Source: Janthinobacterium sp. LM6
GTDB lineage: Bacteria > Pseudomonadota > Gammaproteobacteria > Burkholderiales > Burkholderiaceae_D
DNA: 64,000 nucleotides
Assembly: GCF_002002885.1 (NCBI RefSeq)
Contig: NZ_CP019510.1
Coordinates: 5,394,001 to 5,458,000, forward strand
Direction of reading: 5' to 3'
Of the stretch, positions 27,974-36,370 are shown in pieces (the first letter of the stretch is position 1; every line of letters starts with the position of its first letter). The translations under genes and the position numbers were made by a program. The notes beneath the pieces are model-generated. The model was not told where the DNA came from. It ran no database searches and worked only from the letters and a program-made list of their open reading frames with translations.

Positions 27974-29771
27974 GAACGACCACGCCACCACCGCCACGCC
28001 ATCCGTGCGCCGCCAGGCCGCGCAAGCGATCGGCCTGCTGCGCCGCGCCGCCGCGCCCGACTTGCGCCATTTGTACTGGGCCACGTTCTGGCTGATCCTC
28101 GCCGCCGCCCTGGAAGTCACGGGTCCCATTTTAGGCAAGGCCCTGATCGACCAGCACCTGCTGCCGCGCAACCTTGACTGGACGCGCATGTCCCTGCTGC
28201 TGGGCGGTTGCCTGCTGACGGGCTGGGTCGCGTCAGGCCTGCGCTACCTGCAGCTGGTGCGCCTGTCCGGCCTGGCCATGCGCTCCGTGCAGCGCCTGCG
28301 CGAAACCGTGTACCAGCACGTGCTGCGCCTGCCGATGAGTTTTTTCGACCGCGCCATCACGGGGCAGCTGGTCAGCCGCGTCACCAACGACACGGAAGCG
28401 GTGAAATCGCTGTACGTGCAGGTGCTGTTCGTCATCCTCGACAGCTCCATCGTGCTGGTCGGCACCATGGCCGCCATGGCCTTCCTCGACTGGCGATTGA
28501 TGCTGATCGTGCTGGCGCTGCTGCCGGCCGTGCTGCTCATCGTCTTTTTGTACCAGCGCTGGAGCGCGCCGGCCGTCACGCGCGCACGCGCCCTGCGCAG
28601 CGAAATCAACGGGCAGATCGCCGAATCGATCGGCGGCATGAGCGTGCTGCAGGCGAATAACGCGGAAAAGCGCTTCGGCGCGCGCTTCACGGGCATCAAC
28701 CAGGACCACTACACGGCGCGCATGCAGGAATTGCGCGCCAACGCCTGGCTGCTGCGCCCCGCGCTCGACATGCTCAACATCGTGCTGCTGGCCGTCGTCA
28801 TCTTCAGCTTCGGCCGGCGCGAGATGGGTGCCGTCGAAGTGGGCGTGCTGTATGCGTTCATCAGCTACATCGCGCGCGTGATCGAACCCTTGATCCAGAT
28901 CACCATGCAGTTCAGCCAATTGCAGCAATCTGTGGTGGCGACGGCGCGCGTCTCGGCCCTGCTGGACGAAGCGCAGGCGCTGGAACACGCGCCCGGCAAA
29001 GCCGCGCCGGCGGCACGCCATGGCGCGCATGACGGCAACACGCCCGCCGTCGACATCGCGCGCCTGACGTTTGCGTATGTGGAAAACCAGCCCGTGCTGC
29101 ACGACCTGTCGCTGACCATCCCGCAAGGCGCCTTCTTTGGCATCGTCGGCCACACGGGCAGCGGCAAGTCGACCCTGCTCTCCTTGCTGCTGCGCTTTTA
29201 CCCCGTCACGCAGGGCAGCATCGCCATCAATGGCGTCGCCCTCGATAGCATCGACAATGAGCATTTCCGCGCCGACGTGGGCCTGGTGCCGCAAGACCCC
29301 TTCCTGCTGGCCGCCTCGGCGCGCGAAAACATCGACATGGGCCGCGGCTACACGCAGCAGCAGATCGAGACGGCCGCGCGCGCCGCGCATGCGCACGACT
29401 TCATCGCCGCGCTGGAACACGGCTACGACACGCCGCTGGGCGAAGGCGGTTCGCGCCTGTCGTCGGGGCAGAAGCAGCTGATCGCGATTGCCCGCGCGCT
29501 GGCCGGCCAGCCGCGCATTTTGCTGCTGGACGAAGCGACCTCGCGCATCGATAGCCAGACGGAGCAGATCGTGCAGACGGCCCTCAATGAATTGCGCGGC
29601 AAGGTCACCATCATCGCCATCGCCCACCGCCTGTCGACCATCCGCGAAGCCGACCGGATCATCGTGCTCAACCATGGCCGCATCACGGAAGCGGGCCCGC
29701 ACGACGCCCTGATGCAGATCGAAGGCGGCCTGTACCAGCGCCTGTATCTGCTGCAGCAACTGGCAGTTTGA
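27963..29771 (+). CDS. mdlB: Heterodimeric ABC exporter subunit, MdlB-like
   Basis: This 602-aa half-transporter has an ABC type-1 membrane domain (about 40-335) and an ATPase domain (about 365-595). Walker A is GHTGSGKST and Walker B is ILLLDEATS with the catalytic Glu524 intact. The signature is LSSGQKQ rather than LSGGQ. Paired with MdlA, the degenerate Walker B of MdlA and the altered signature of MdlB fall in the same composite ATP site, leaving one full and one dead site. It starts inside the end of mdlA, implying coupled translation. Confidence 0.9.
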   Translation: MPSKNDHATTATPSVRRQAAQAIGLLRRAAAPDLRHLYWATFWLILAAALEVTGPILGKALIDQHLLPRNLDWTRMSLLLGGCLLTGWVASGLRYLQLVRLSGLAMRSVQRLRETVYQHVLRLPMSFFDRAITGQLVSRVTNDTEAVKSLYVQVLFVILDSSIVLVGTMAAMAFLDWRLMLIVLALLPAVLLIVFLYQRWSAPAVTRARALRSEINGQIAESIGGMSVLQANNAEKRFGARFTGINQDHYTARMQELRANAWLLRPALDMLNIVLLAVVIFSFGRREMGAVEVGVLYAFISYIARVIEPLIQITMQFSQLQQSVVATARVSALLDEAQALEHAPGKAAPAARHGAHDGNTPAVDIARLTFAYVENQPVLHDLSLTIPQGAFFGIVGHTGSGKSTLLSLLLRFYPVTQGSIAINGVALDSIDNEHFRADVGLVPQDPFLLAASARENIDMGRGYTQQQIETAARAAHAHDFIAALEHGYDTPLGEGGSRLSSGQKQLIAIARALAGQPRILLLDEATSRIDSQTEQIVQTALNELRGKVTIIAIAHRLSTIREADRIIVLNHGRITEAGPHDALMQIEGGLYQRLYLLQQLAV

Positions 29772-29808
29772 CAGGCAGGGGGCACCGTTGCATGGCGCCA
29801 CTTTTTTT

Positions 29809-29835
29809 CTGTACGGCATTAAAAATGCCGTACAG
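29809..29835. promoter_or_regulatory. 12-bp perfect palindrome upstream of the chemotaxis receptor gene
   Basis: CTGTACGGCATT (29809-29820) and its exact complement (29824-29835) flank AAA, 62 bp before the receptor ATG and 37 bp after mdlB. A T-run precedes rather than follows it on the plus strand, so it is not a canonical terminator in either direction. An operator for a dimeric regulator or a leader hairpin is more likely. Confidence 0.5.
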
Positions 29836-29897
29836 ACGGGAGTATATTCATCTGGCGGGCAGCGCCGACGGCCCCAACCACACTTCCGGGGGGCACC

Positions 29898-31598
29898 ATG
29901 CGCAGCAAACTGTCGATCAAGAATATCTTCACCGCCATTTTTCTGCTCAGCCTGGCGCTCTCCGTCATCAGCCTGTGGGCGCTGTTCCGCGTGGCGGGCA
30001 AGCAGGCCGAAGCGAACCGCGTCACGGAAACGCGCTACCAGTCCTACCTGCTGGCAGACGAACTGCGGCAAAGCTCGGACGACCTGACGCGGCTGGCCCG
30101 CACCTACGTCGTCACGGGCGACGCCAGGTATGAGCAGCAATATCTGGACATCCTCGACATCCGCAACGGCAAGAAACCGCGCCCCGACCATTACGAACGC
30201 ATCTACTGGGACTTCGTGGCGGCGGGCATGCCCGTGCCCGCGTCGACGGGCCCCGCCGTACCCCTGGCCGAGCTGATGCGCAAAGCCGGCTTCAGTGAGC
30301 AGGAATTCGCCAAACTGCAGGAGGCCCAGGCCAATTCCGACGGCCTGGTCAAGACCGAGGTGATCGCCATGAACGCCGTCAAGGGCCTGTTCGACGATGG
30401 CAGCGGCAACTTTACCAAGAAGGGGCCGCCGGACCCGGAAATGGCCCGCACCATCATGCATGATGCCGCCTACCACAGCAACAAGGGCAAAATCATGCAG
30501 CCGGTGAATGAATTCCTCACGCTGCTCGACCAGCGCACGAGCGCAGCCGTGCAGACGGCGATGAGCGGCACCATGGCGGCCTACTCCGTCACGGTCGGCG
30601 TGCTGCTGGTGTCGGTCATGGTCTCGCTGCTGTGCCTATTCCTCGTGTACCGCCACATCAAGCGCAGCCTGGACCAGGCGATCGCCACGGCGCAGCTGAT
30701 CGCCGGCGGCGACCTGAGCATCGACGCCGTCATCGAAAGGGCCGACGAAATCGGCGTGCTGCTGCATGCGATGAACACCATTAACGCCAACCTGACGGGG
30801 CTGATAGGCGACATCCGCAGCAGCACCGGCGAAATGTCGGTGGCCACGCACGAAATCGCGCTGGGCAATGCCGACCTGTCGGCGCGTACTGAAGCGCAAG
30901 CCAGTTCCCTCGAAGAAACGGCCAGTTCGATGGAAACGCTGACGGCGACGGTGCGGCAAAACGCCAGCAACGCCGGCGAGGCGAACCAGCTGGCCGCCAC
31001 CGCCTCGGCCGTCGCCGTGCAGGGCGGCGCCGTCGTCGCCCAGGTGGTCAGCACCATGGGCGCGATCAAGGAAAGTTCCAGCCAGATCGCCGACATCATC
31101 GGCGTCATCGACGGCATCGCCTTCCAGACGAATATCCTGGCACTGAACGCGGCCGTCGAGGCGGCGCGGGCCGGCGAACAGGGGCGCGGCTTCGCCGTCG
31201 TCGCCGGCGAGGTGCGCAGCCTAGCTCACCGCAGCGCTGCCGCAGCGCAGGAAATCAAGACCCTGATCGGCGCCTCCGTGGAACGGGTCGACGCCGGCAG
31301 CAAGCTCGTCGACGAGGCGGGGCGCACCATGGCGCTGGTGGTGGAATCGATCCAGAAGGTGGCCGCCATCATGAGCGAGATCACCGGCGCCAGCCACGAG
31401 CAAAGCGCGGGGATCAGCGAGGTCAACCAGGCCGTCACGCAGATGGACAACATCACGCAACAGAACGCCGCCCTGGTCGAGCAGGCGGCGGCCGCTGCCG
31501 AGAGCCTGCAGGAACAGGCGCAAGCCCTGATCACGGCCGTCGCCATCTTCCGCCTGAAGGGCAGCGCGCCAGGCCCGGCGGCCCTGGCCCTGCGCTGA
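29898..31598 (+). CDS. Methyl-accepting chemotaxis protein
   Basis: This 566-aa receptor has TM1 at about residues 9-31, a periplasmic sensing region of about 190 residues (with [23 protein letters not shown]), TM2 at about 222-246, HAMP, and a signalling domain with the invariant tip [20 protein letters not shown] and methylation segment [14 protein letters not shown]. The ATG at 29898 follows a G-rich ribosome-binding region. It lies in the same direction as the ABC exporter but behind a palindrome, so it is probably transcribed separately. The ligand is unknown. Confidence 0.93.
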   Translation: MRSKLSIKNIFTAIFLLSLALSVISLWALFRVAGKQAEANRVTETRYQSYLLADELRQSSDDLTRLARTYVVTGDARYEQQYLDILDIRNGKKPRPDHYERIYWDFVAAGMPVPASTGPAVPLAELMRKAGFSEQEFAKLQEAQANSDGLVKTEVIAMNAVKGLFDDGSGNFTKKGPPDPEMARTIMHDAAYHSNKGKIMQPVNEFLTLLDQRTSAAVQTAMSGTMAAYSVTVGVLLVSVMVSLLCLFLVYRHIKRSLDQAIATAQLIAGGDLSIDAVIERADEIGVLLHAMNTINANLTGLIGDIRSSTGEMSVATHEIALGNADLSARTEAQASSLEETASSMETLTATVRQNASNAGEANQLAATASAVAVQGGAVVAQVVSTMGAIKESSSQIADIIGVIDGIAFQTNILALNAAVEAARAGEQGRGFAVVAGEVRSLAHRSAAAAQEIKTLIGASVERVDAGSKLVDEAGRTMALVVESIQKVAAIMSEITGASHEQSAGISEVNQAVTQMDNITQQNAALVEQAAAAAESLQEQAQALITAVAIFRLKGSAPGPAALALR

Positions 31599-31666
31599 GG
31601 CGCAGCCAAAGTGTGCATTTTCGCAAAAATCTGCACATGCCATGATATTTCTTGATTGCAACATCA

Positions 31667-31672
31667 TATAAT
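31667..31672 (+). promoter_or_regulatory. Perfect -10 hexamer for the TPR-GGDEF gene
   Basis: TATAAT lies 38 bp before the TTG start at 31710. The matching -35 position is poor. A start of transcription near 31679 would place the alternative TTG at 31656 outside the mRNA, which supports the 31710 start. Confidence 0.35.
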
Positions 31673-31709
31673 CGCTGCAGACAAGCATGGTCATTGCGGG
31701 GGCGGGACG

Positions 31710-33833
31710 TTGGCAGGCAGACAGAAACGGGCATCATGGCAAAAAGCGCATTGGCTGCTGGCATTGGCCTGCCTGCTGCCGCCCGCCGCCCATGCCCAGG
31801 CCGGCAACCTCGAGCAGCAGATTGCCGCCGTGCGCGAGGATGGCCGCTTCGTGCCCGCGCGCGCCCTGCAGCGCCTGCAGGAGGTGGAAACGCAGGCGCG
31901 CAGCGCCCCCCTGCCCGTGCGTGCGGAATTCCTGACCCAGCTGAGCACCGTCCGCATGCGCCTGGGGCAAAACGACCTCGCCATGCAGCTGGCCGAGGAG
32001 CTGATCGCCTACGCCCGCCTGAACAAGAACGACGTGGCGCTGGCGAAAGGCGTGCTCTGCAAGGCCTATATCACGTTCGCCATGAACGAGCGCCGCGCCT
32101 CGCACCTGCTGGCCTTTGAGGCGGAACGCATCGCCAACCGCACGGCCGACTTGCCCGTGCGCGTGCAGGCGACTATCAGCGCGGGCCAGTCGTGGGCCGA
32201 GGAAGGCAATTTCCCGTTTGCGCTGGCCAAGCTGCAGGCAGCCGTCGACCTGGCGCGCCAGAGCAATTCCCCCTCCAGCCTGGCCGCCGCCCTGAACGCC
32301 CTCACCCTGCTGTACACGCAGATGCGCGAATACGACAAGGGCTTCGAGGTGCTCGACGAGCTGCTGGCCGTATCCGGCACGCTGGCATCGCCGGGCCGCA
32401 TGGCGCAGGCGAAGAATACGGAATACGGGCTGGCGCTCGACGCGCAGCAGCCGCAGCGGGGCCAGCGCGCCCTGCTGGCGGCCCTGGCGCTGGAACGCCA
32501 GCTGGACGCGCGCGGCATGGTGGCCGTTACCCTCGTCAACCTGTCGGACAGCTACCTGAAGGAAGGCGACTACGCGCGCGCCCTGCGCTACGCGAATGAA
32601 GCCATCACGGCGGGGCGCCTGGTCAACAATGAACAGGTGGAGGCGACGGCGCGCCTGAACATCGGCCAGGCGCTGATCGGCCAGGGACGCCTGCAGGAAG
32701 GCAAGCAAAGCGTGGCCACGGGCCTGGCCTATTATGAACGCACGGCCAACCAGCCGGACATGCAGGCCGTGCTGCTGGAATACGGCACGGTGCTGGAAAA
32801 GGCGGGCGACCTGCGCGGCGCCGTCACGGCCTACCACCGAGAACGGGGCATTTCCAACCAGCTGTTCGAGAAGCAGCGGCAGAAGGCCGTGTATGAATTG
32901 CAAGAAAAGTATGAGGCGGAAAAGAAACAGCGCCAGATCGAGCTGCTGAGCCGCGAGAATCAGCTGAAAAGCACGGAAATCGACAACCGCCGCCTGCAGC
33001 AGCGCGTGTGGTGGCTGCTGGCGCTGGTACTGGCCATGGCGTCCGCCATCGTTGGCTTGCTGTACCGCAAGGTGCGCCACGCGAACGTGCAGCTGAAGGT
33101 GAAAAACCAGGAACTCAAGCGCCAGAGTTCGCGCGACCCGCTGACGGCCCTGTACAACCGCCGCCATTTCCAGGAATTCATGCGCAGCCATGCGGGCAAG
33201 CCGCAGCAGACGTACGCGGGCAGCGACGTGGTGGGTGCGCTGTTCCTGCTCGATGTCGACCATTTCAAGCACATCAACGACCGCTACGGCCATGCGGCGG
33301 GCGACCTGGTGCTCACCACCATCGCCGAAACCTTGCACGATGTGTTGCGCGAAACGGACATGATCGTGCGCTGGGGCGGCGAGGAATTCCTCGCCTTCCT
33401 GCCGGCTGTCGCGCGCGACGGGCTCGACGATATTGCGCGGCGCATCCTCAACGGCATGGCGGCGCAGGTCATCCACTACCAGGGGCAGGCCATCCAGGTG
33501 CACGTCTCCGTGGGCTTTGCGCCCTATCCGCTGGCGCCGCTGGGACGCCCGCTCACGTGGGAACGCAGCGTCAACCTGATCGACATGGCCCTGTACCTGG
33601 CCAAGGCGCACGGGCGCAACCGGGCGTATGGATTGCGCGGTTTTCAGCAGGTGGAAAGAACAACCCTGGAAGCGGTGGAGCAAGACCTGGAACGCGCGTG
33701 GCGCGACGGCTTTGTCGATTTGAGCGTGGTGCTGGGGGGAACGGACGGGGGCGATACTGCCGCTACAGGCACGGCGACGCGGGGCAGCCAGGCTGGCGCC
33801 AGCGATGGCGTGGCCGCAGCCGCCGTCACCTGA
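31710..33833 (+). CDS. TPR-containing diguanylate cyclase (GGDEF)
   Basis: This 707-aa protein has a signal peptide (residues 1-28, ending AAHA), periplasmic TPR-like helical repeats (about 35-390), a charged coiled coil (about 385-430), one TM helix (about 433-453) and a cytoplasmic GGDEF domain (about 470-630). The active site is GGEEF at 556-560, preceded by an intact I-site RETD, so it should synthesise c-di-GMP with product inhibition. The C-terminal 60 residues are low in complexity. No in-frame ATG exists near the N terminus; TTG at 31710 behind a GGGGGCGGGACG stretch gives a well-formed signal peptide. The periplasmic TPR region suggests sensing of a protein or peptide. Confidence 0.85.
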   Translation: MAGRQKRASWQKAHWLLALACLLPPAAHAQAGNLEQQIAAVREDGRFVPARALQRLQEVETQARSAPLPVRAEFLTQLSTVRMRLGQNDLAMQLAEELIAYARLNKNDVALAKGVLCKAYITFAMNERRASHLLAFEAERIANRTADLPVRVQATISAGQSWAEEGNFPFALAKLQAAVDLARQSNSPSSLAAALNALTLLYTQMREYDKGFEVLDELLAVSGTLASPGRMAQAKNTEYGLALDAQQPQRGQRALLAALALERQLDARGMVAVTLVNLSDSYLKEGDYARALRYANEAITAGRLVNNEQVEATARLNIGQALIGQGRLQEGKQSVATGLAYYERTANQPDMQAVLLEYGTVLEKAGDLRGAVTAYHRERGISNQLFEKQRQKAVYELQEKYEAEKKQRQIELLSRENQLKSTEIDNRRLQQRVWWLLALVLAMASAIVGLLYRKVRHANVQLKVKNQELKRQSSRDPLTALYNRRHFQEFMRSHAGKPQQTYAGSDVVGALFLLDVDHFKHINDRYGHAAGDLVLTTIAETLHDVLRETDMIVRWGGEEFLAFLPAVARDGLDDIARRILNGMAAQVIHYQGQAIQVHVSVGFAPYPLAPLGRPLTWERSVNLIDMALYLAKAHGRNRAYGLRGFQQVERTTLEAVEQDLERAWRDGFVDLSVVLGGTDGGDTAATGTATRGSQAGASDGVAAAAVT

Positions 33834-33843
33834 CGGCGGCTGC
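33816..33843 (+). terminator. 13-bp hairpin spanning the stop codon of the GGDEF gene
   Basis: Arms 33816-33828 and 33831-33843 are perfect complements with a 2-nt centre, and the TGA stop lies in the right arm. No T-run follows. A second perfect 7-bp hairpin sits at 33871-33887, before the convergent lipoprotein gene. Both may serve as 3'-end structures. Confidence 0.4.
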
Positions 33844-33890
33844 GGGGAGCGGACCGGCGGTGGCCGGCCCTCGCGATGTTATCGCGATGA

Positions 33891-34220
33891 TTACTTGTGC
33901 GCGGCGTCCTGCATCTTTTCGCCCGCTTTTTCCACTTTCTTGCCGACGGCGTCGGCCGCTTCGCTCATTTTCTTGTCGGCGTCAGCGGCGACCTGGTCCA
34001 TCTTGGCTCCCGTATCGGCAGCGGCCTGGCTCACGGCAGCGTCAGCCTTGGTAGCGGCGGCCTTGATGTCGGCTTCAGCCTTGGCAGCGGCCGCATCGAT
34101 CTTCTGGCCGGCCTGTTCCGCAGGACCGGCAGCGACATCGCTCTTCTTCTGGCAGGCAGCCAGTGCCACGACCATCATCCCGGCGGCGCACACGGTCATC
34201 CAATTTTTGCTTACTTTCAT
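33891..34220 (-). CDS. Small lipoprotein with amphipathic Ala/Lys/Asp helix repeats
   Basis: This 109-aa protein begins with a lipoprotein signal peptide (MKVSKNWMTVCAAGMMVVAL-AAC, lipid-attached Cys at about residue 24). The rest is a long Ala-rich amphipathic helix with roughly 11-residue periodicity (AAAKAEADIKAAATKADAAV), like LEA proteins or apolipoproteins. It could bind membrane or envelope surfaces under stress, but this is inferred only from composition. The ATG at 34220 has an AGGGAA ribosome-binding site; an in-frame ATG 15 bp upstream is less well placed. Confidence 0.8.
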   Translation of the reverse strand: MKVSKNWMTVCAAGMMVVALAACQKKSDVAAGPAEQAGQKIDAAAAKAEADIKAAATKADAAVSQAAADTGAKMDQVAADADKKMSEAADAVGKKVEKAGEKMQDAAHK

Positions 34221-34405
34221 GATATTCCCTTTCATTGTTATCAAAAGACACAGATCAGTTCGCAATATACACCTGCCTAAAATTTTCTAGCGTGCGCTAA
34301 CGCACATAAAAACACGCTTTTGTGGCGTAGTTGTAAGCAATGGTATCTTGATATTTTCAAGGCGCCTTGCCCGACGCGCAGGCAGGACATACCCATTGCT
34401 GTGCA

Positions 34406-35350
34406 CTACTGACCCGCAGCCGGGACAGGCACAGCATCCAGCAGCGAACGCTCGAGCAATTGCGACAACGCCGTGCGCAGCGTCTGCGTGCGCGCCGCCA
34501 GTTCCGGCCGTTTGTAGCGCTCGGCGGCGATCAGGCTGTTTTCCAGGCAGACCCGATCCGACCTGGCCAGGCAGGCGTCGGCCAGGTCGAGCTGGGCGCT
34601 GGCCAGCGCCACTTTCACCTTGGCATCGAGTTCCAGGGTGTCGGGATCGTCGCCCCAGCGTTTCACGTAGACGGCCAGGCGCGTGGCGGCCAGATCCGGC
34701 TTGCCCGCGTCGAGGGCCTGGTTGACGCTGTCCTGCAGCGCCGTCCACGCCTGTGCCCGCTGCTGTTGCCTGTCGCAGGCGGCGGCGGACTTGGTGATGT
34801 TCGCCTGCAAGCGTTTGATCTGCGCGGCGGGCGCCTTGGCGCTTTTCAGCACGGCCAGCGCACTGCGCGCCCCGTCCAGATCGCACTGCGCCGCCAGCGC
34901 CGTGGCGGCCTCGACCTGTTCCGCCACGCTGGCCGGCTTGTCGGCCGGCTTATTGAAGAACCAGATGCCGGTCAATACCACTGCCGCCGCGATCCACGTG
35001 CGCAAGCGCACGGGCGGGCGCGGCGGCGGCACCGAACCCTTGACGGCCGGTTTCGCGGGCGCCGCCTTGGCCGGCGCGGCAGGTGCGGCAGGCGCTGGCG
35101 GGACGGGCTTGGGCGCGGGCTGCGGCATGGGAGCAGGCGCAGGCGCAGGAGGCGCGACGGGCACGGGCGGCGGCATGCGCGGCACCGGCGGCGGCGCCAC
35201 GGCTTTTTCCAGAACAGGCGCTTGCGCTACCTGGCGCGCGCCGCAAAACGGGCAATGCGCCACGCGCAGCGGCAAGGTCCGGCCGCAAGCGGCGCTGATG
35301 CAAACGTCATTCACTGTTTCAAGCACATTCCAACCTTTTCCTGGAGTCAT
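34406..35350 (-). CDS. Zinc-ribbon, Pro/Ala-rich, single-TM protein of unknown function
   Basis: I do not recognise a named family for this 314-aa protein. Residues 17-36 form a four-cysteine zinc ribbon (Cys17, Cys22, Cys33, Cys36; AHCPFCGARQ). Residues 50-115 are a Pro/Ala-rich linker, a TM helix follows at about 118-132 (LRTWIAAAVVLTGIWFF), and residues 140-314 are helical with several cysteines and a repeat-like (TPR-type) look. Orientation is probably zinc ribbon inside, C-terminal domain in the periplasm. It is divergent, across 144 bp, from a two-gene CARDB-like operon. The start is uncertain: no strong ribosome-binding site precedes ATG 35350, and a GTG 12 codons downstream is possible. 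Confidence 0.7.
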   Translation of the reverse strand: MTPGKGWNVLETVNDVCISAACGRTLPLRVAHCPFCGARQVAQAPVLEKAVAPPPVPRMPPPVPVAPPAPAPAPMPQPAPKPVPPAPAAPAAPAKAAPAKPAVKGSVPPPRPPVRLRTWIAAAVVLTGIWFFNKPADKPASVAEQVEAATALAAQCDLDGARSALAVLKSAKAPAAQIKRLQANITKSAAACDRQQQRAQAWTALQDSVNQALDAGKPDLAATRLAVYVKRWGDDPDTLELDAKVKVALASAQLDLADACLARSDRVCLENSLIAAERYKRPELAARTQTLRTALSQLLERSLLDAVPVPAAGQ

Positions 35351-35494
35351 TCCACTGCGTTCTGCCGCAATATTACCTTACGCAAGCACGGCAACGGCGC
35401 AACGGCGCCGTGTTTCATGGCCTTGATACCGATCAAAAAGCATCCGCCGCAGCGGTCTAAGCTACCAGCAGCGGCCAAGGACAAGGAGAACGCC

Positions 35495-36370
35495 ATGCCA
35501 GCCCACCTGATCATCGAAGACGGCCAGCCCTCGTGGTGGGACAGCGCCGATATCTGGGTCGTGCCGGGCAATGATCCGAATGGCCCGCCCGGCGCGCCCA
35601 TCGCCGGCACCAGCAATTACCTGTGGGGCCGCGTGCACAACACGGGCAACAGCGCCTCGAACGGCGCGCGCGTGGACTTTTACTGGGCCGACCCGTCCGG
35701 CCAGATCGCCGTCGGCGCCGCCACGCAGATCGGCTCCGCCTTTGCCGACTTGCCGCCGGGCGCCACGCAGGAAGTGCTGTGCCTGGTGCCCTGGGTGCCC
35801 GTCATCGTCAATGGCGGCCACGAATGCCTGCTGGCCGTGGCCCATGGCCCGGGCGACATCAACCCGCTGCCCGATCCCCTGCCCAACGGCTTTCCCTTCC
35901 AGCCCAAGCAGCACGAGCAGATCGCCCAGCGCAATGTCACCGTGGTGCTGGCGGCCCGGCGCGCGCAATCGCTGTCCATCGCGGTGGCGGCCCTGCCCCG
36001 CGCAACGAAAAAAGTGGAACTGCAGATCGAGTATGGCGGCGAGCTGCCGGAACACCTGCTGGCCACCCTGGGCCTCGAGCGCTGGCAGCCGGCCAGGGAG
36101 GCGCGCCTGATAGCGGGCCTGGCGCGCACGCCCCACTGCAATGGCGATGCGCCCGGCGAGCAAAAGCTGGCGCTGGACGTGCCGCGCGGCCAGGCGCAGG
36201 CCGTGTACCTGAGCGTGCGCGCCGAAGCCGTGCCGCCACGCCAGTATGCGCTGCTGCGCGTGCTGGAGAGCCAGGAAGGCAAGGTCATGGGCGGCATCAC
36301 GTATATCGTCACCGATCTCGAGAAAGAGCAAGCGCAAGACCAGCAAAGCCCCGAGGAGCAAGCATCATGA
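35495..36370 (+). CDS. CARDB-like domain protein, first gene of an uncharacterised pair
   Basis: This is a 291-aa protein with no signal peptide. Residues 12-115 resemble a CARDB/Ig-like domain seen in secreted bacterial proteins (WWDSADIWV, then NYLWGRVHNTGNSASNGARV, DFYWADPSG and LPPGATQEV). The C-terminal half (150-275) looks like a second beta-rich region. The ATG at 35495 has an AAGGAG ribosome-binding site. Its stop overlaps the next start (ATGA). Function unknown; export would need a signal not visible here. Confidence 0.72.
   Translation: MPAHLIIEDGQPSWWDSADIWVVPGNDPNGPPGAPIAGTSNYLWGRVHNTGNSASNGARVDFYWADPSGQIAVGAATQIGSAFADLPPGATQEVLCLVPWVPVIVNGGHECLLAVAHGPGDINPLPDPLPNGFPFQPKQHEQIAQRNVTVVLAARRAQSLSIAVAALPRATKKVELQIEYGGELPEHLLATLGLERWQPAREARLIAGLARTPHCNGDAPGEQKLALDVPRGQAQAVYLSVRAEAVPPRQYALLRVLESQEGKVMGGITYIVTDLEKEQAQDQQSPEEQAS

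Noticed and set aside
29801..29835. Terminator after mdlB
   Set aside because: The stem is perfect, but the T-run precedes it on the plus strand and there is no T-run after it on either strand.
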